The notes under the pieces were generated by a model. That model was not told where the DNA came from, did no database searches, and saw only the letters and a program-made list of their open reading frames with translations. A DNA stretch of 64,000 nucleotides, taken from assembly GCF_041270065.1 (NCBI RefSeq), contig NZ_CP065958.1:5084001-5148000 (forward strand). The letters run 5' to 3'. The DNA comes from Streptomyces fradiae (GTDB lineage Bacteria; Actinomycetota; Actinomycetes; Streptomycetales; Streptomycetaceae). This document shows positions 9,265 through 17,262 of this stretch, piece by piece (position 1 is the stretch's first letter; every line of letters begins with the position of its first letter). The position numbers were made by a program, and so were the translations under genes.

Positions 9265-9334
9265 CCGAGTCCGGGTAAAGAACGGGGTAAAGGGTCGGAC
9301 AAGGGGTGGGACAAGGGGCCGGGCGAGGGCGGGG

Positions 9335-10546
9335 TCAGTACTGGCTGTAGCCGTCCAGGAAGCGCCCGATCCTGGTCACCGCGTCCGCGAGGTCCGTCGC
9401 GTTCGGCAGGGTCACGATCCGGAAGTGGTCCGGCTCGTGCCAGTTGAAGCCCGTGCCGTGCACGACCATGATCTTCTCGGCCCGCAGCAGGTCCAGGACC
9501 ATCTGCCGGTCGTCCTTGATCTTGTAGACCGCCGGGTCGAGCCGCGGGAACAGATACAGCGCGCCCTTCGGCTTCACGCACGTCACGCCCGGGATCTGGG
9601 TGAGCAGCTCGTACGCCGTGTCCCGCTGCTCCAGGAGCCGCCCGCCCGGAAGCACCAGGTCCTCGATCGACTGCCGGCCCTGGAGGGCCGCGGCCACCGC
9701 GTGCTGCGCCGGCATGTTGGCGCACAGCCGCATGTTGGCCAGGATCGTCAGGCCCTCGATGTACGAGGAGGCGTGCGCCTTCGGGCCGCAGACCGCGAGC
9801 CAGCCGGAGCGGAAGCCCGCCACTCGGTAGTTCTTGCTCATCCCGTTGAAGGTGAGGCAGAGCAGGTCGGGGGCGAGCGCGGCGGTCGGGGTGTGCGTGG
9901 CGCCGTCGTAGAGGATCTTGTCGTAGATCTCGTCCGAGCAGACCACCAGGTTGTGCCGGCGGGCGATCTCCGTCAGGGACCGCAGCATCTCGTCGTCGTA
10001 GACGGCGCCGGTCGGGTTGTTCGGGTTGATGATCACGATCGCCTTGGTGCGGTCGGTGATCTTCCGCTCGATGTCGGCCAGGTCCGGCATCCAGTCCGCC
10101 TGCTCGTCGCAGCGGTAGTGCACGGCCGTACCGCCCGAGAGCGCCACCGAGGCCGTCCACAGCGGATAGTCGGGGGACGGGACGAGCACCTCGTCGCCGT
10201 CGTCGAGCAGCGCCTGCATCGCCATCTGGATGAGCTCGGAGACGCCGTTGCCGAGGTAGATGTCCTCGACGGAGAGCGGGATGCCCTTGGTCTCGTAGTG
10301 GCTCATGATCGCGCGGCGTGCGGACAGCAGGCCCTTCGCGTCGCCGTAGCCGTGCGCCTCGGAGAGGTTGCGCAGCATGTCCTCGAGGATGGCCGGCGGG
10401 CACTCGAAGCCGAAGGCGGCCGGGTTTCCGGTGTTGAGCTTGAGGATGCGGTGGCCCGCTGCCTCCAGCCGCATCGCCTCTTCGAGCACCGGGCCGCGGA
10501 TTTCGTAACAGACGTTGGCGAGCTTCGTGGACTGGATCACCTGCAT
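9335..10546 (-). CDS. alaA: Pyridoxal-phosphate aminotransferase, alanine aminotransferase type
   Basis: The 403-residue class-I/II aminotransferase is close to AlaA, which interconverts alanine plus 2-oxoglutarate and pyruvate plus glutamate. Visible landmarks are the HGYGDAKGLLSARRAI segment, the NPNNPTGA motif (cofactor-binding Asn), SDEIYDK (cofactor-binding Asp and Tyr), the catalytic lysine in GMSKNYRVAGFRSGW near residue 240 and the C-terminal substrate-binding Arg in HFRIVTLP. The ATG at 10546 gives the family's standard N-terminus. It is divergent from the next gene with a 171-bp intergenic region and is apparently monocistronic. Confidence 0.92.
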   Translation of the reverse strand: MQVIQSTKLANVCYEIRGPVLEEAMRLEAAGHRILKLNTGNPAAFGFECPPAILEDMLRNLSEAHGYGDAKGLLSARRAIMSHYETKGIPLSVEDIYLGNGVSELIQMAMQALLDDGDEVLVPSPDYPLWTASVALSGGTAVHYRCDEQADWMPDLADIERKITDRTKAIVIINPNNPTGAVYDDEMLRSLTEIARRHNLVVCSDEIYDKILYDGATHTPTAALAPDLLCLTFNGMSKNYRVAGFRSGWLAVCGPKAHASSYIEGLTILANMRLCANMPAQHAVAAALQGRQSIEDLVLPGGRLLEQRDTAYELLTQIPGVTCVKPKGALYLFPRLDPAVYKIKDDRQMVLDLLRAEKIMVVHGTGFNWHEPDHFRIVTLPNATDLADAVTRIGRFLDGYSQY

Positions 10547-10717
10547 GACGAGAGCTTACGGCCGGTGGTCTCCGCGCGCTTCGTGTTTTGGGACACGTCG
10601 GGCGTTCGGTGCGCTTCATGGAGGTAGGGGAAAGGGCGGGGCGACGGTGGTGGGCCGGGGCGGCCGGTGTGACCCAGGTCGCGCCCGGGGATGTCGTGAT
10701 CCCTACAATCACGCCTC

Positions 10718-11182
10718 GTGACTCCGACTTCCTACGACGCGGGGGGCGCGGAGCCCCCGAGACGGGCTCGGCACGCCTCCAAGCGGCGCGGCCCCGGTCC
10801 GCTGTGGATCCTCGGCAGCGGCGCCCTCGTCGCGGCCGGGGTCCTGTCGGCGATGGCCGCGCTCGATTCCGGCCCGGGCGGCACGGGGCCGCGCGGTGGC
10901 CCCGCCGTCGACGAAGGGCGTCCCGGGATGCCCGCGCTGATCCAGCCCGACCGGTCCGGTGCCGGGGACGACTCCGGCGACGGGGACGGGGACGGGCGGT
11001 CCGCGAGCCCCGGGGCGACGTCGAGCGGCTCGGCCTCGCCGTCCGCCGGCACGGCGTCGCCGACCGGCCCCACGCCGTCCGCGGGGGCGACCGGCGCGCC
11101 CACCCCGACCGCCTCGGGGGGCGCCTCGTACTTCCCCGGGAAGTCGGGTGCGGCGCCCGGCACGAAGAAGAAGCAGCGGTAG
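10718..11182 (+). CDS. Small anchored protein with Ser/Thr/Pro-rich tail
   Basis: The 154-residue protein has a basic N-terminal stretch (about residues 14-25), one transmembrane segment (about 29-47) and a long low-complexity tail rich in Gly, Ser, Thr, Pro and Asp that ends in KKKQR. The tail looks like an extracytoplasmic, possibly O-mannosylated linker; that fits the neighbouring mannosyltransferase but is inference. The GTG at 10718 lacks a ribosome binding site, while a TACAAT hexamer ends 8 nt upstream, consistent with a leaderless transcript. No family was recognised. Confidence 0.6.
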   Translation: MTPTSYDAGGAEPPRRARHASKRRGPGPLWILGSGALVAAGVLSAMAALDSGPGGTGPRGGPAVDEGRPGMPALIQPDRSGAGDDSGDGDGDGRSASPGATSSGSASPSAGTASPTGPTPSAGATGAPTPTASGGASYFPGKSGAAPGTKKKQR

Positions 11183-11254
11183 CGGGCGGAGGTACGGCGT
11201 GCGGAGACACACGGAGGGCGGCGGCCTTCGGGGCGCAGGATAGGTTGGTCCGTC

Positions 11255-12736
11255 ATGTGGGTTTTCAGCACCGCCGGCTGCCGGTGGCTCGGCGCGGCCG
11301 GAACGCTCGCCGTCACCGCCGGCGGCTGGGCCGCCGGAACGCTGCCGGTGCGCGGCGGGGCCGGCCTCTGGCAGCCGCACGGGGACGCGGTCACGGTGGC
11401 CGGGGCGATCGTCGCGTACCTCGGGCTGACTCTGCTGATCCTGGCCTGGTGGCAGTACGGGCGACGCCTGCGCGCGGGCGCCCGGGACCGGGTCGGGGTG
11501 ACCCTCGTCTGCTGGGCGGCGCCGCTGCTGCTCGCCCCGCCGCTGTACAGCGCCGACGTCTACAGCTACATCGCCCAGGGCGCGATGGTCCTGGAAGGCC
11601 ATGACGTGTACGGCGCCGGGCCGGCCATGCTGCGGCCCGGTGAGCTCGGGTACGAGGCCGCCGCGAGCGTCGGCGGCCACTGGACCGACACCCCCGCCCC
11701 GTACGGCCCCTTCTTCCTCGTCCTCGCCCAGGCGGTCGTGAAGCTCACCGGCGGCGCGGTCGTGCCCGCCGTGCTCGGCATGCGGCTGATCGCACTCCTC
11801 GCGCTGCTCCTCATCGTGTGGGCCGTACGGGGGCTCGCGCCCGAGCGGCACCGCGCGGGCGCCCTGTGGCTGGCCGCGCTCAACCCGCTGCTGCTCGTCC
11901 ATGTCGTGGGCGGGCTGCACAACGACGGTCTGATGGCCGGGCTGCTGCTCGCGGGCATGCTGTGCGCCGTGCGCGGGCGGTGGCTGGTCGGGGGTGCGCT
12001 CGCCGGGGCGCTCATCGGTCTCGCGATGACGATCAAGTCGCCGGCCGCGCTGGGCCTCCTCTTCGCGGGGATCGTGATCGCCCGGCGGCGCGGCCGTCTG
12101 CTGTACGGGCTGCTGCCGGGGGCGGTCGCCGTGGCCGTCGCCGCCGGCGCGAGCCTCCTCGCGGGCACCGGCTTCGGCTGGCTCCGCACCCAGAGCGTGG
12201 CCGCCACCATCCACACCGCCCTCTCCGTGACGAGCGACCTGGGCCTCGGCCTCGGGCTGCTCGTCTCCGGCGAGCCGGAGCCCGTGAAGGGCCTGGTCCA
12301 GAAGCTCGGCCTGCTGGTGGCGGGCGCCGTGATCGCGGCCGTGGCCTGGCGCGCCTGGAAGGGCCGCGTCGATCCGGTCCTGGGCCTCGGCCTCTCGCTC
12401 CTCGCCCTCGTCGCGCTCTCCCCGATGGTCCAGCCCTGGTACGCCCTGTGGGGTACGTGCGCGGTCGCGGCCGTCGCCTGGGGCGGGCGCCTCGGGCAGG
12501 TGCTCGCGGTGGTGTCCGCCGGTCTCGCGTACGAGACGGCGCCCTCCGGCCACACCCCCTGGTACGGCTTCGTCGCGGCGGGCGCCGTGGTGGCGGCCGG
12601 GCTGTGGTGGGCCCGGCGCGAGCCGTGGGGCCAGGGGCGTGAGGCGGAGGGGGCGGACGGTCGCGTGACGCTGCCCGCGCAGGCGGCGAGGGCGGGGGAG
12701 CGGGAGCGCTCGGCGACTTCCCGCCATCCTTCCTGA
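11255..12736 (+). CDS. mptB: Polyprenol-phosphomannose-dependent mannosyltransferase, MptB-like
   Basis: The 493-residue integral membrane protein has about a dozen hydrophobic segments. A GT-C-type motif region, SADVYSYIAQGAMVLEGHDVY at about residues 98-118, carries the acidic residue expected for catalysis. Further conserved segments are DTPAPYGPFFL and GGLHNDGLMAGLL. MptB-type enzymes add alpha-1,6-mannose from polyprenyl-phosphomannose to lipomannan-type glycans at the outer face of the membrane. The ATG at 11255 is preceded by TAGGTT 8 nt upstream and has no ribosome binding site, so it may be leaderless. The C-terminal 35 residues are charged and probably cytoplasmic. Confidence 0.82.
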   Translation: MWVFSTAGCRWLGAAGTLAVTAGGWAAGTLPVRGGAGLWQPHGDAVTVAGAIVAYLGLTLLILAWWQYGRRLRAGARDRVGVTLVCWAAPLLLAPPLYSADVYSYIAQGAMVLEGHDVYGAGPAMLRPGELGYEAAASVGGHWTDTPAPYGPFFLVLAQAVVKLTGGAVVPAVLGMRLIALLALLLIVWAVRGLAPERHRAGALWLAALNPLLLVHVVGGLHNDGLMAGLLLAGMLCAVRGRWLVGGALAGALIGLAMTIKSPAALGLLFAGIVIARRRGRLLYGLLPGAVAVAVAAGASLLAGTGFGWLRTQSVAATIHTALSVTSDLGLGLGLLVSGEPEPVKGLVQKLGLLVAGAVIAAVAWRAWKGRVDPVLGLGLSLLALVALSPMVQPWYALWGTCAVAAVAWGGRLGQVLAVVSAGLAYETAPSGHTPWYGFVAAGAVVAAGLWWARREPWGQGREAEGADGRVTLPAQAARAGERERSATSRHPS

Positions 12737-12758
12737 TTTTGAAGTAGATACTTCAAAA
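12737..12758. promoter_or_regulatory. Perfect 22-bp palindromic operator, probable HxlR target
   Basis: Half-site TTTTGAAGTA is followed by GA and then its exact complement, giving a perfect inverted repeat in an AT-rich patch. It overlaps a TTCAAA -35 candidate (12752-12757) spaced 17 nt from TAGGGT (12775-12780). It lies just ahead of the alpha/beta hydrolase gene and one gene upstream of an HxlR regulator, whose family binds short AGTA/TACT-type palindromes. Confidence 0.75.
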
Positions 12759-12788
12759 ACAAGAAGTCGAGGTCTAGGGTCGGGACCC

Positions 12789-13472
12789 ATGACGACGACC
12801 TATGTACTCGTCCACGGGGCCTGGCACGGGCCCTGGGCCTGGGAGCGGCTCGTGCCCCTGCTGCACGCCGCCGGGGCCCGCACCGTCACCCCGGATCTGG
12901 GCGCACCCAGCGACCACGGGCTGCACGACGACGCCCGCACGGTCGTCGCCGCCCTCGACTCCGTCCCCCACGGCGACGACGTGGTCCTGGTCGGGCACAG
13001 CTATGCCGGCCTCGTCGTCCGTGAGGCCGCCGACGCCCGGCCGGACGCCGTCGGCCACCTGGTCCTCGTGGACGGCTGGGCGGGACCCGACGGCGTCAGC
13101 CTCTTCGACCTGGCCCCCGACTCCTTCGCCGCCGCCTTGCGCGGCGCCGCCGCGGCCTCCCCGGACGGGGACGGGCTCACGATCCCCGCCCCGCCCCCGG
13201 CCGCCTTCGGCATCACCGGCGCCGCCGACACGGCCTGGCTGGCGCCCCGCCTCGTCCCGCAGCCGCTGCGCACCTTCACCGAGGCGAGCCGACTGCGCGG
13301 GGCCGTCGACTCGATCCCCGGCACCGCCGTCCACTGCCGGCCCGCGACCTACCCGTTCGACCGCTTCGGCGCCGCCCTCGGCTACCGGACCCGGGCGCTC
13401 GACGGCCCGCACGACGTGATGCTCACCGACCCCGAGCCGCTCGCCCGGCTGCTCCTGGAGGCCCCGGCCTAG
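12789..13472 (+). CDS. Alpha/beta hydrolase
   Basis: The 227-residue cytoplasmic protein has the oxyanion motif LVHGAWHGPWAW at residues 7-18, the nucleophile elbow GHSYAG (Ser near residue 75) and a late His in LDGPHDVMLT. The HGAWHG start and compact size put it near the esterases that act on small methyl esters or aromatic esters, but the substrate is unknown. ATG 12789 lies 8 nt after TAGGGT with no ribosome binding site. It forms a two-gene unit with the HxlR regulator 23 bp downstream, suggesting repression that is relieved by an electrophile or quinone-like inducer; this is an inference from the HxlR family. Confidence 0.88.
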   Translation: MTTTYVLVHGAWHGPWAWERLVPLLHAAGARTVTPDLGAPSDHGLHDDARTVVAALDSVPHGDDVVLVGHSYAGLVVREAADARPDAVGHLVLVDGWAGPDGVSLFDLAPDSFAAALRGAAAASPDGDGLTIPAPPPAAFGITGAADTAWLAPRLVPQPLRTFTEASRLRGAVDSIPGTAVHCRPATYPFDRFGAALGYRTRALDGPHDVMLTDPEPLARLLLEAPA

Positions 13473-13495
13473 CGCCCCCGGCCTACAGTGAGGGC

Positions 13496-14167
13496 GTGGA
13501 GCAGCGAACGTACAACCAGTACTGCGCGACCGCGCGCACCCTCGACCTCGTCGGCGAGCGCTGGACGCTGCTCCTGATCCGCGAGCTGCTCACCGGGCCC
13601 AAGCGCTTCGGCGACCTCCAGGCCGCGCTGCGCGGCCTCGGCACCGGTCTGCTCTCGACCCGTCTGAAGCACCTGGAGCGCGAGGGCCTCGCGCACAAGG
13701 TCACCCTCCCGGCGCCCGCCCGCACCCCCGCGTACGCCCTCACCGAGGCCGGCGAGGAGCTCGGCCCCGCCGTGCTTGCCCTCGCCCGCTGGGGCATGAC
13801 CTGGGCGATGGGGGAGCGGCGCGAGAGCGAGGCCTTCCACCCCGGCTGGGCCGTGCTCGGCCTGCGGGCCTGCTTCGACCCGGAGGCGGCGGCCGGGCTC
13901 CACGCGGTGTACGAGTTCCGCGTCGGCGACGAGGTCTTCCACGCCCGGGTCGCCGACGGGACCGTCGAGACCCTCCACGGCCCGGCCGCACAGGACCCGG
14001 ACGCGACCCTGACGATCGGCGAGGAGGCGTTCCTCGCTGCGGTGGAGGGTGCGGGCCTGGCCGAGGCCGTCGCGGACGGCGCCGCCACGGCGACCGGGGA
14101 CGCCGAGGCCCTGCGCCGGATGAAGGCCCTCTTCCGGCTCCCGGCCCGGCGGTCCCGTACCGCCTAG
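13496..14167 (+). CDS. HxlR family transcriptional regulator with C-terminal SCP2-like domain
   Basis: The 223-residue protein has an N-terminal HxlR winged helix at about residues 6-105: YCATARTLDLVGERWTLLLIRELL, GPKRFGDL, LSTRLKHLEREGL and a YALTEAG wing. The first domain has one cysteine near residue 10, where redox-sensing members also have one. Residues ~120-215 look like an SCP2/sterol-carrier-type ligand pocket (VYEFRVGDEVFHARV, DATLTIGEEAFLA), so a hydrophobic ligand may control DNA binding. The GTG at 13496 lies 6 nt after TACAGT, consistent with an independent leaderless promoter. It converges closely (11 bp) on the deacylase gene. Confidence 0.88.
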   Translation: MEQRTYNQYCATARTLDLVGERWTLLLIRELLTGPKRFGDLQAALRGLGTGLLSTRLKHLEREGLAHKVTLPAPARTPAYALTEAGEELGPAVLALARWGMTWAMGERRESEAFHPGWAVLGLRACFDPEAAAGLHAVYEFRVGDEVFHARVADGTVETLHGPAAQDPDATLTIGEEAFLAAVEGAGLAEAVADGAATATGDAEALRRMKALFRLPARRSRTA

Positions 14168-14178
14168 CCACGTATCCC

Positions 14179-15792
14179 TCAGCGCCCGCTCCTCCTGACC
14201 GACCGGCCCGGCAGCTCGTCCGTCCGCTTGCCGTCCTCGATCACGAACCGGCCGTTCACCAGCACGTGCGGGATGCCCACCGGGAGGGTGCGGGGAGCGG
14301 CGTACGTCGAGCCGGCCGCGACCGTCGCCGGGTCGAAGAGGACCAGGTCGGCGACGAAGCCCTCGCGGATCCGGCCGCGGTCGGGGAGCCGGAGGCGGGC
14401 GGCGGGGCGGGAGGTGAGGTGGGCGACGCACTCCTCCAGGGAGAGGACGCCCTCCTCGCGGACGTAACGGCCGAGGTACTCGGGGAAGGTGCCGTACGCG
14501 CGCGGGTGCGGCTTGGCGCCCTGCAGGATGCCGTCCGAGCCGCCGGTGTGGACCCGGTGGCGCATGATCGCCCGCACGTTCTCCTCGTGGCCCACGTGCT
14601 GGAGGACCGTCGAGCCGAGCCGGTCCTCCAGGAGCAGCCGGCGCGCCGTCGGCCAGTCGGGGACCGTGCGGCCGACCCACTCCGCCAGCGCCGGGTTCGT
14701 CACCCCGGAGATCTCGATGGTGTCCCACTCCACCGGCACCCCGTGGCAGCCGTCCGAGCCCAGCTCCTCCAGGTGGTGCCGGATCCGCTCCGCCGTCGCG
14801 TCGTCCGCGAGCCGCGCGAGCAGCGCCTCCGGCCCGCCCTCGTGCGCCCAGCTCGGCAGCACGGCGACCAGCGTCGTACAGCCCGGGGTGTACGGGTAGG
14901 TGTCGAGCGAGATGTCCGCGCCGCCGTCGAGGGCCGCGTCCAGGAGCGCGAGCAGCTCCGGCGCGCGCCCTTTGTTCACGCCGAAGTTCATCGTGGCGTG
15001 CGCGAGGTGCAGGGCGCAGCCCGCGTCACGGGTGAGCGCGACCATCTCCTCGTACGCCCGCAGGGCGCCCGCCCCGTACGAGCGGTGGTGCGGGCAGTAG
15101 TAGCCGCCGTACGAGGCCACCACCCGGCACAGCTCGGTCAGTTCGGCGTCCGGCGCGTACATCCCGGGGGTGTAGGTCAGCCCGGAGGACATGCCGACGG
15201 CGCCCTGCTCCAGGCCCTCGGCGACCAGTTGCCGCATCCGCTCCAGCTCGGTGTCCGTCGCCGGCCGGTCCTCCCAGCCCATCGCGTACATGCGGACCGT
15301 GCCCTGGGGGACGAGGTAGGCGGCGTTCACGGCGATGCCCCGCCCGCCGTGCGCGGTGTCCAGCCGGTCCAGGTACTCGCCGACCGTGCGCCAGTCGAAG
15401 TCGAAGTCGACCGTCGTGTCGTCGGGACCGCCGCCGTTCCAGCCGGCGATGGTGCGGCGGACCTCGGCCAGTGTGCGGTCGTCGACCGGTGCGTACGACA
15501 GGCCGTCCTGCCCCAGGACCTCCAGGGTCACGCCCTGCGCCGCCTTCGCGCTGTGGTCCGGGTCGCGGAGCAGTGCGAGGTCGCTGTGGGCGTGCATGTC
15601 GATGAAGCCGGGGGCCAGGGCGAGCCCCTCGGCGTCGACGATCCGGCGGGCCGTCGGGCGCTGGCAGCCGGCCTGCGCGGCCTCCTTGACGATTGCGGCG
15701 ATCCGGCCGCCGTCGATGGCGACATCGGCGCGGTAGGAGGGTTCGCCGGTGCCGTCGACGACCTCCGCGTCACGGAAGACGAGGTCCATCAC
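14179..15792 (-). CDS. N-acyl-D-amino-acid deacylase (D-aminoacylase)
   Basis: The 537-residue metal-dependent amidohydrolase removes acyl groups from N-acyl-D-amino acids. Landmarks are the metal-binding PGFIDMHAHSDLALL at about residue 62, SSGLTYTPGMYA, PHHRSYG, LHLAHATMNFG and the late HTGGSDGIL catalytic-Asp motif. The C-terminus folds back as the typical small beta-domain (GFVADLVLFDP). GTG 15792 is 8 nt after AAAGGAG and an ATG lies one codon later at 15789; both are plausible starts. It is 13 bp from the upstream deaminase gene and forms one operon with it, so freed D-amino acids would pass straight to that enzyme. Confidence 0.92.
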   Translation of the reverse strand: MMDLVFRDAEVVDGTGEPSYRADVAIDGGRIAAIVKEAAQAGCQRPTARRIVDAEGLALAPGFIDMHAHSDLALLRDPDHSAKAAQGVTLEVLGQDGLSYAPVDDRTLAEVRRTIAGWNGGGPDDTTVDFDFDWRTVGEYLDRLDTAHGGRGIAVNAAYLVPQGTVRMYAMGWEDRPATDTELERMRQLVAEGLEQGAVGMSSGLTYTPGMYAPDAELTELCRVVASYGGYYCPHHRSYGAGALRAYEEMVALTRDAGCALHLAHATMNFGVNKGRAPELLALLDAALDGGADISLDTYPYTPGCTTLVAVLPSWAHEGGPEALLARLADDATAERIRHHLEELGSDGCHGVPVEWDTIEISGVTNPALAEWVGRTVPDWPTARRLLLEDRLGSTVLQHVGHEENVRAIMRHRVHTGGSDGILQGAKPHPRAYGTFPEYLGRYVREEGVLSLEECVAHLTSRPAARLRLPDRGRIREGFVADLVLFDPATVAAGSTYAAPRTLPVGIPHVLVNGRFVIEDGKRTDELPGRSVRRSGR

Positions 15793-15805
15793 GGTCGGGG
15801 CTCCT

Positions 15806-17071
15806 TTAGAAGAAGGTGCGGATGTAGTCGACGACCGTGCCGTCCGCCTCGACCAGCGGGATCAGCTGCCACTTGTCGAAGATCGTGCAGGGGTGCGACA
15901 GGCCCATCCCCACCCAGTCGCCGACCTCCAGCTCTGCGCCGGACTCGGTGCCGAGCCAGACGTGCTGATCGGAGAGGCCCGTCACGGTGATGCCCGCCGC
16001 GGCGCGGATCTCACCCGTCCGGGCGTCGCGGACCACCTGCGCCTCGGGCAGGTGCAGGTCGTGAGAGGCGTCCCGCTTGCCCGCGTTGGTGAAGGCCTGC
16101 TCGGCGGTGGGCCGGGAGACGACCTGCGACCAGAGCCGGAACGCGGGCTGGAGGGCACCCTCCTCAGGGATCCGGTTGAAGGGGGTGCGGTCGCGGTACT
16201 GCCCGTCGTCGTGCGAGACGTACGCGCCGGAGCGCAGCAGCTTCAGGACGGGCAGGGAGAGCGCGGGGATCTCCGCGAAGGACTCGGCGACCGCGTCGAA
16301 CCACTCGCTGCCGCCCGCGCTCACCACGATCTCGCCGACGGCGGGGTCGAAGCGGCCGGCCTTGTCGAACTCGGCGGCGAGCCCGATGAGCCGCTGCAGC
16401 CAGGTGCGTACGGAGTCGGTGTCAGCCCCGGGCATCGTGCCCTCGTACCCGGCGACGCCGACGAGACGGAGCGCGGGGGCGGCCGCGACGGCGTCGGCGA
16501 CGGCCGCGCACTCCGCCTCCGTCCGTACGCCCGTACGCCCGGTCGCACCGGCGGCCAGTTCGACCACCACGTCCACGGCGCGGCGCGCCCCGGCGGCGGT
16601 CAGCGCCTGGTCCATCAGCTCGACGCCGCGCACGGAGTCGACGTAGCAGACGAAGCGGAAGTCCGGGTCGGCGTCCAGCTCGGCGGCGAGCCAGCGCAGC
16701 GCGACGGCGTCGACGAGCTCGTTGGCGAGGAAGATCCGGGCGACGCCGTGCGCGCGGTAGACCCGGGCCTGGTGGGGGACGGCGGCCGTGATGCCCCAGG
16801 CGCCGTGGGCGATCTGACGGTCGAACAGCTGCGGGGCCATGGACGTCTTGCCGTGCGGCGCGAAGGCCAGGCCGTGGCGCTCGGTGTACGTCTCCAGGAG
16901 GCGCAGGTTGTGCTCGACGGACTCGGCGGAGAGGGCGAGGACGGGGGTGGTGAAACCGCCGGTGAACAGGTTGCGGCGCTGGGCGGCGAGCTCGCCGACG
17001 GTCAGCCCCGCGGCGTCCGGCGGCAGGGCCTTGAAGCGGTGGTCGACGACCTCGTGGGCCAGGTCCGGCAT
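15806..17071 (-). CDS. PLP-dependent amino acid deaminase / D-threonine-aldolase-like (D-serine dehydratase family)
   Basis: The 421-residue fold-type III PLP enzyme belongs to the alanine-racemase-like D-serine dehydratase/D-threonine aldolase group. The cofactor lysine lies in APHGKTSMAPQLF near residue 66. The C-terminal metal-site region GLSDQHVWLG contains a His, and GLSHPCTIFDKW a His and Cys, matching the zinc ligands of this family. ATG 17071 was chosen because GAGGAGG lies 8 nt upstream; upstream in-frame sequence to 17185 is probably leader. The product of D-Ser or D-Thr dehydration is a reactive enamine, which fits the RidA gene in the divergent operon. Confidence 0.85.
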   Translation of the reverse strand: MPDLAHEVVDHRFKALPPDAAGLTVGELAAQRRNLFTGGFTTPVLALSAESVEHNLRLLETYTERHGLAFAPHGKTSMAPQLFDRQIAHGAWGITAAVPHQARVYRAHGVARIFLANELVDAVALRWLAAELDADPDFRFVCYVDSVRGVELMDQALTAAGARRAVDVVVELAAGATGRTGVRTEAECAAVADAVAAAPALRLVGVAGYEGTMPGADTDSVRTWLQRLIGLAAEFDKAGRFDPAVGEIVVSAGGSEWFDAVAESFAEIPALSLPVLKLLRSGAYVSHDDGQYRDRTPFNRIPEEGALQPAFRLWSQVVSRPTAEQAFTNAGKRDASHDLHLPEAQVVRDARTGEIRAAAGITVTGLSDQHVWLGTESGAELEVGDWVGMGLSHPCTIFDKWQLIPLVEADGTVVDYIRTFF

Positions 17072-17145
17072 GGGGGTGTCCTCCTCGTCGAGGGCGGCGG
17101 GTACGCGAGTGGGTGTCGCCTGCCGATTCTCACCGCTCCGGTCAG

Positions 17146-17164
17146 TGTTGCAGTGTGTGCAACA
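17146..17164. promoter_or_regulatory. Inverted repeat in divergent promoter region, candidate IclR operator
   Basis: TGTTGCA and TGCAACA arms flank a 5-nt GTGTG spacer. The repeat lies in the 191-bp region between the deaminase operon (minus) and the kinase-IclR-RidA operon (plus). IclR regulators bind imperfect palindromes of this size, and the regulator is encoded one gene away. Confidence 0.55.
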
Positions 17165-17262
17165 GTCATTGCGTATATCGCTCAAGGCTGTCTAACATCC
17201 GGGCCAGCGCCGGGTCAATGGACCGGGTCAATGGATCCGTACCCACGCCGAGGAGCCGCGCA

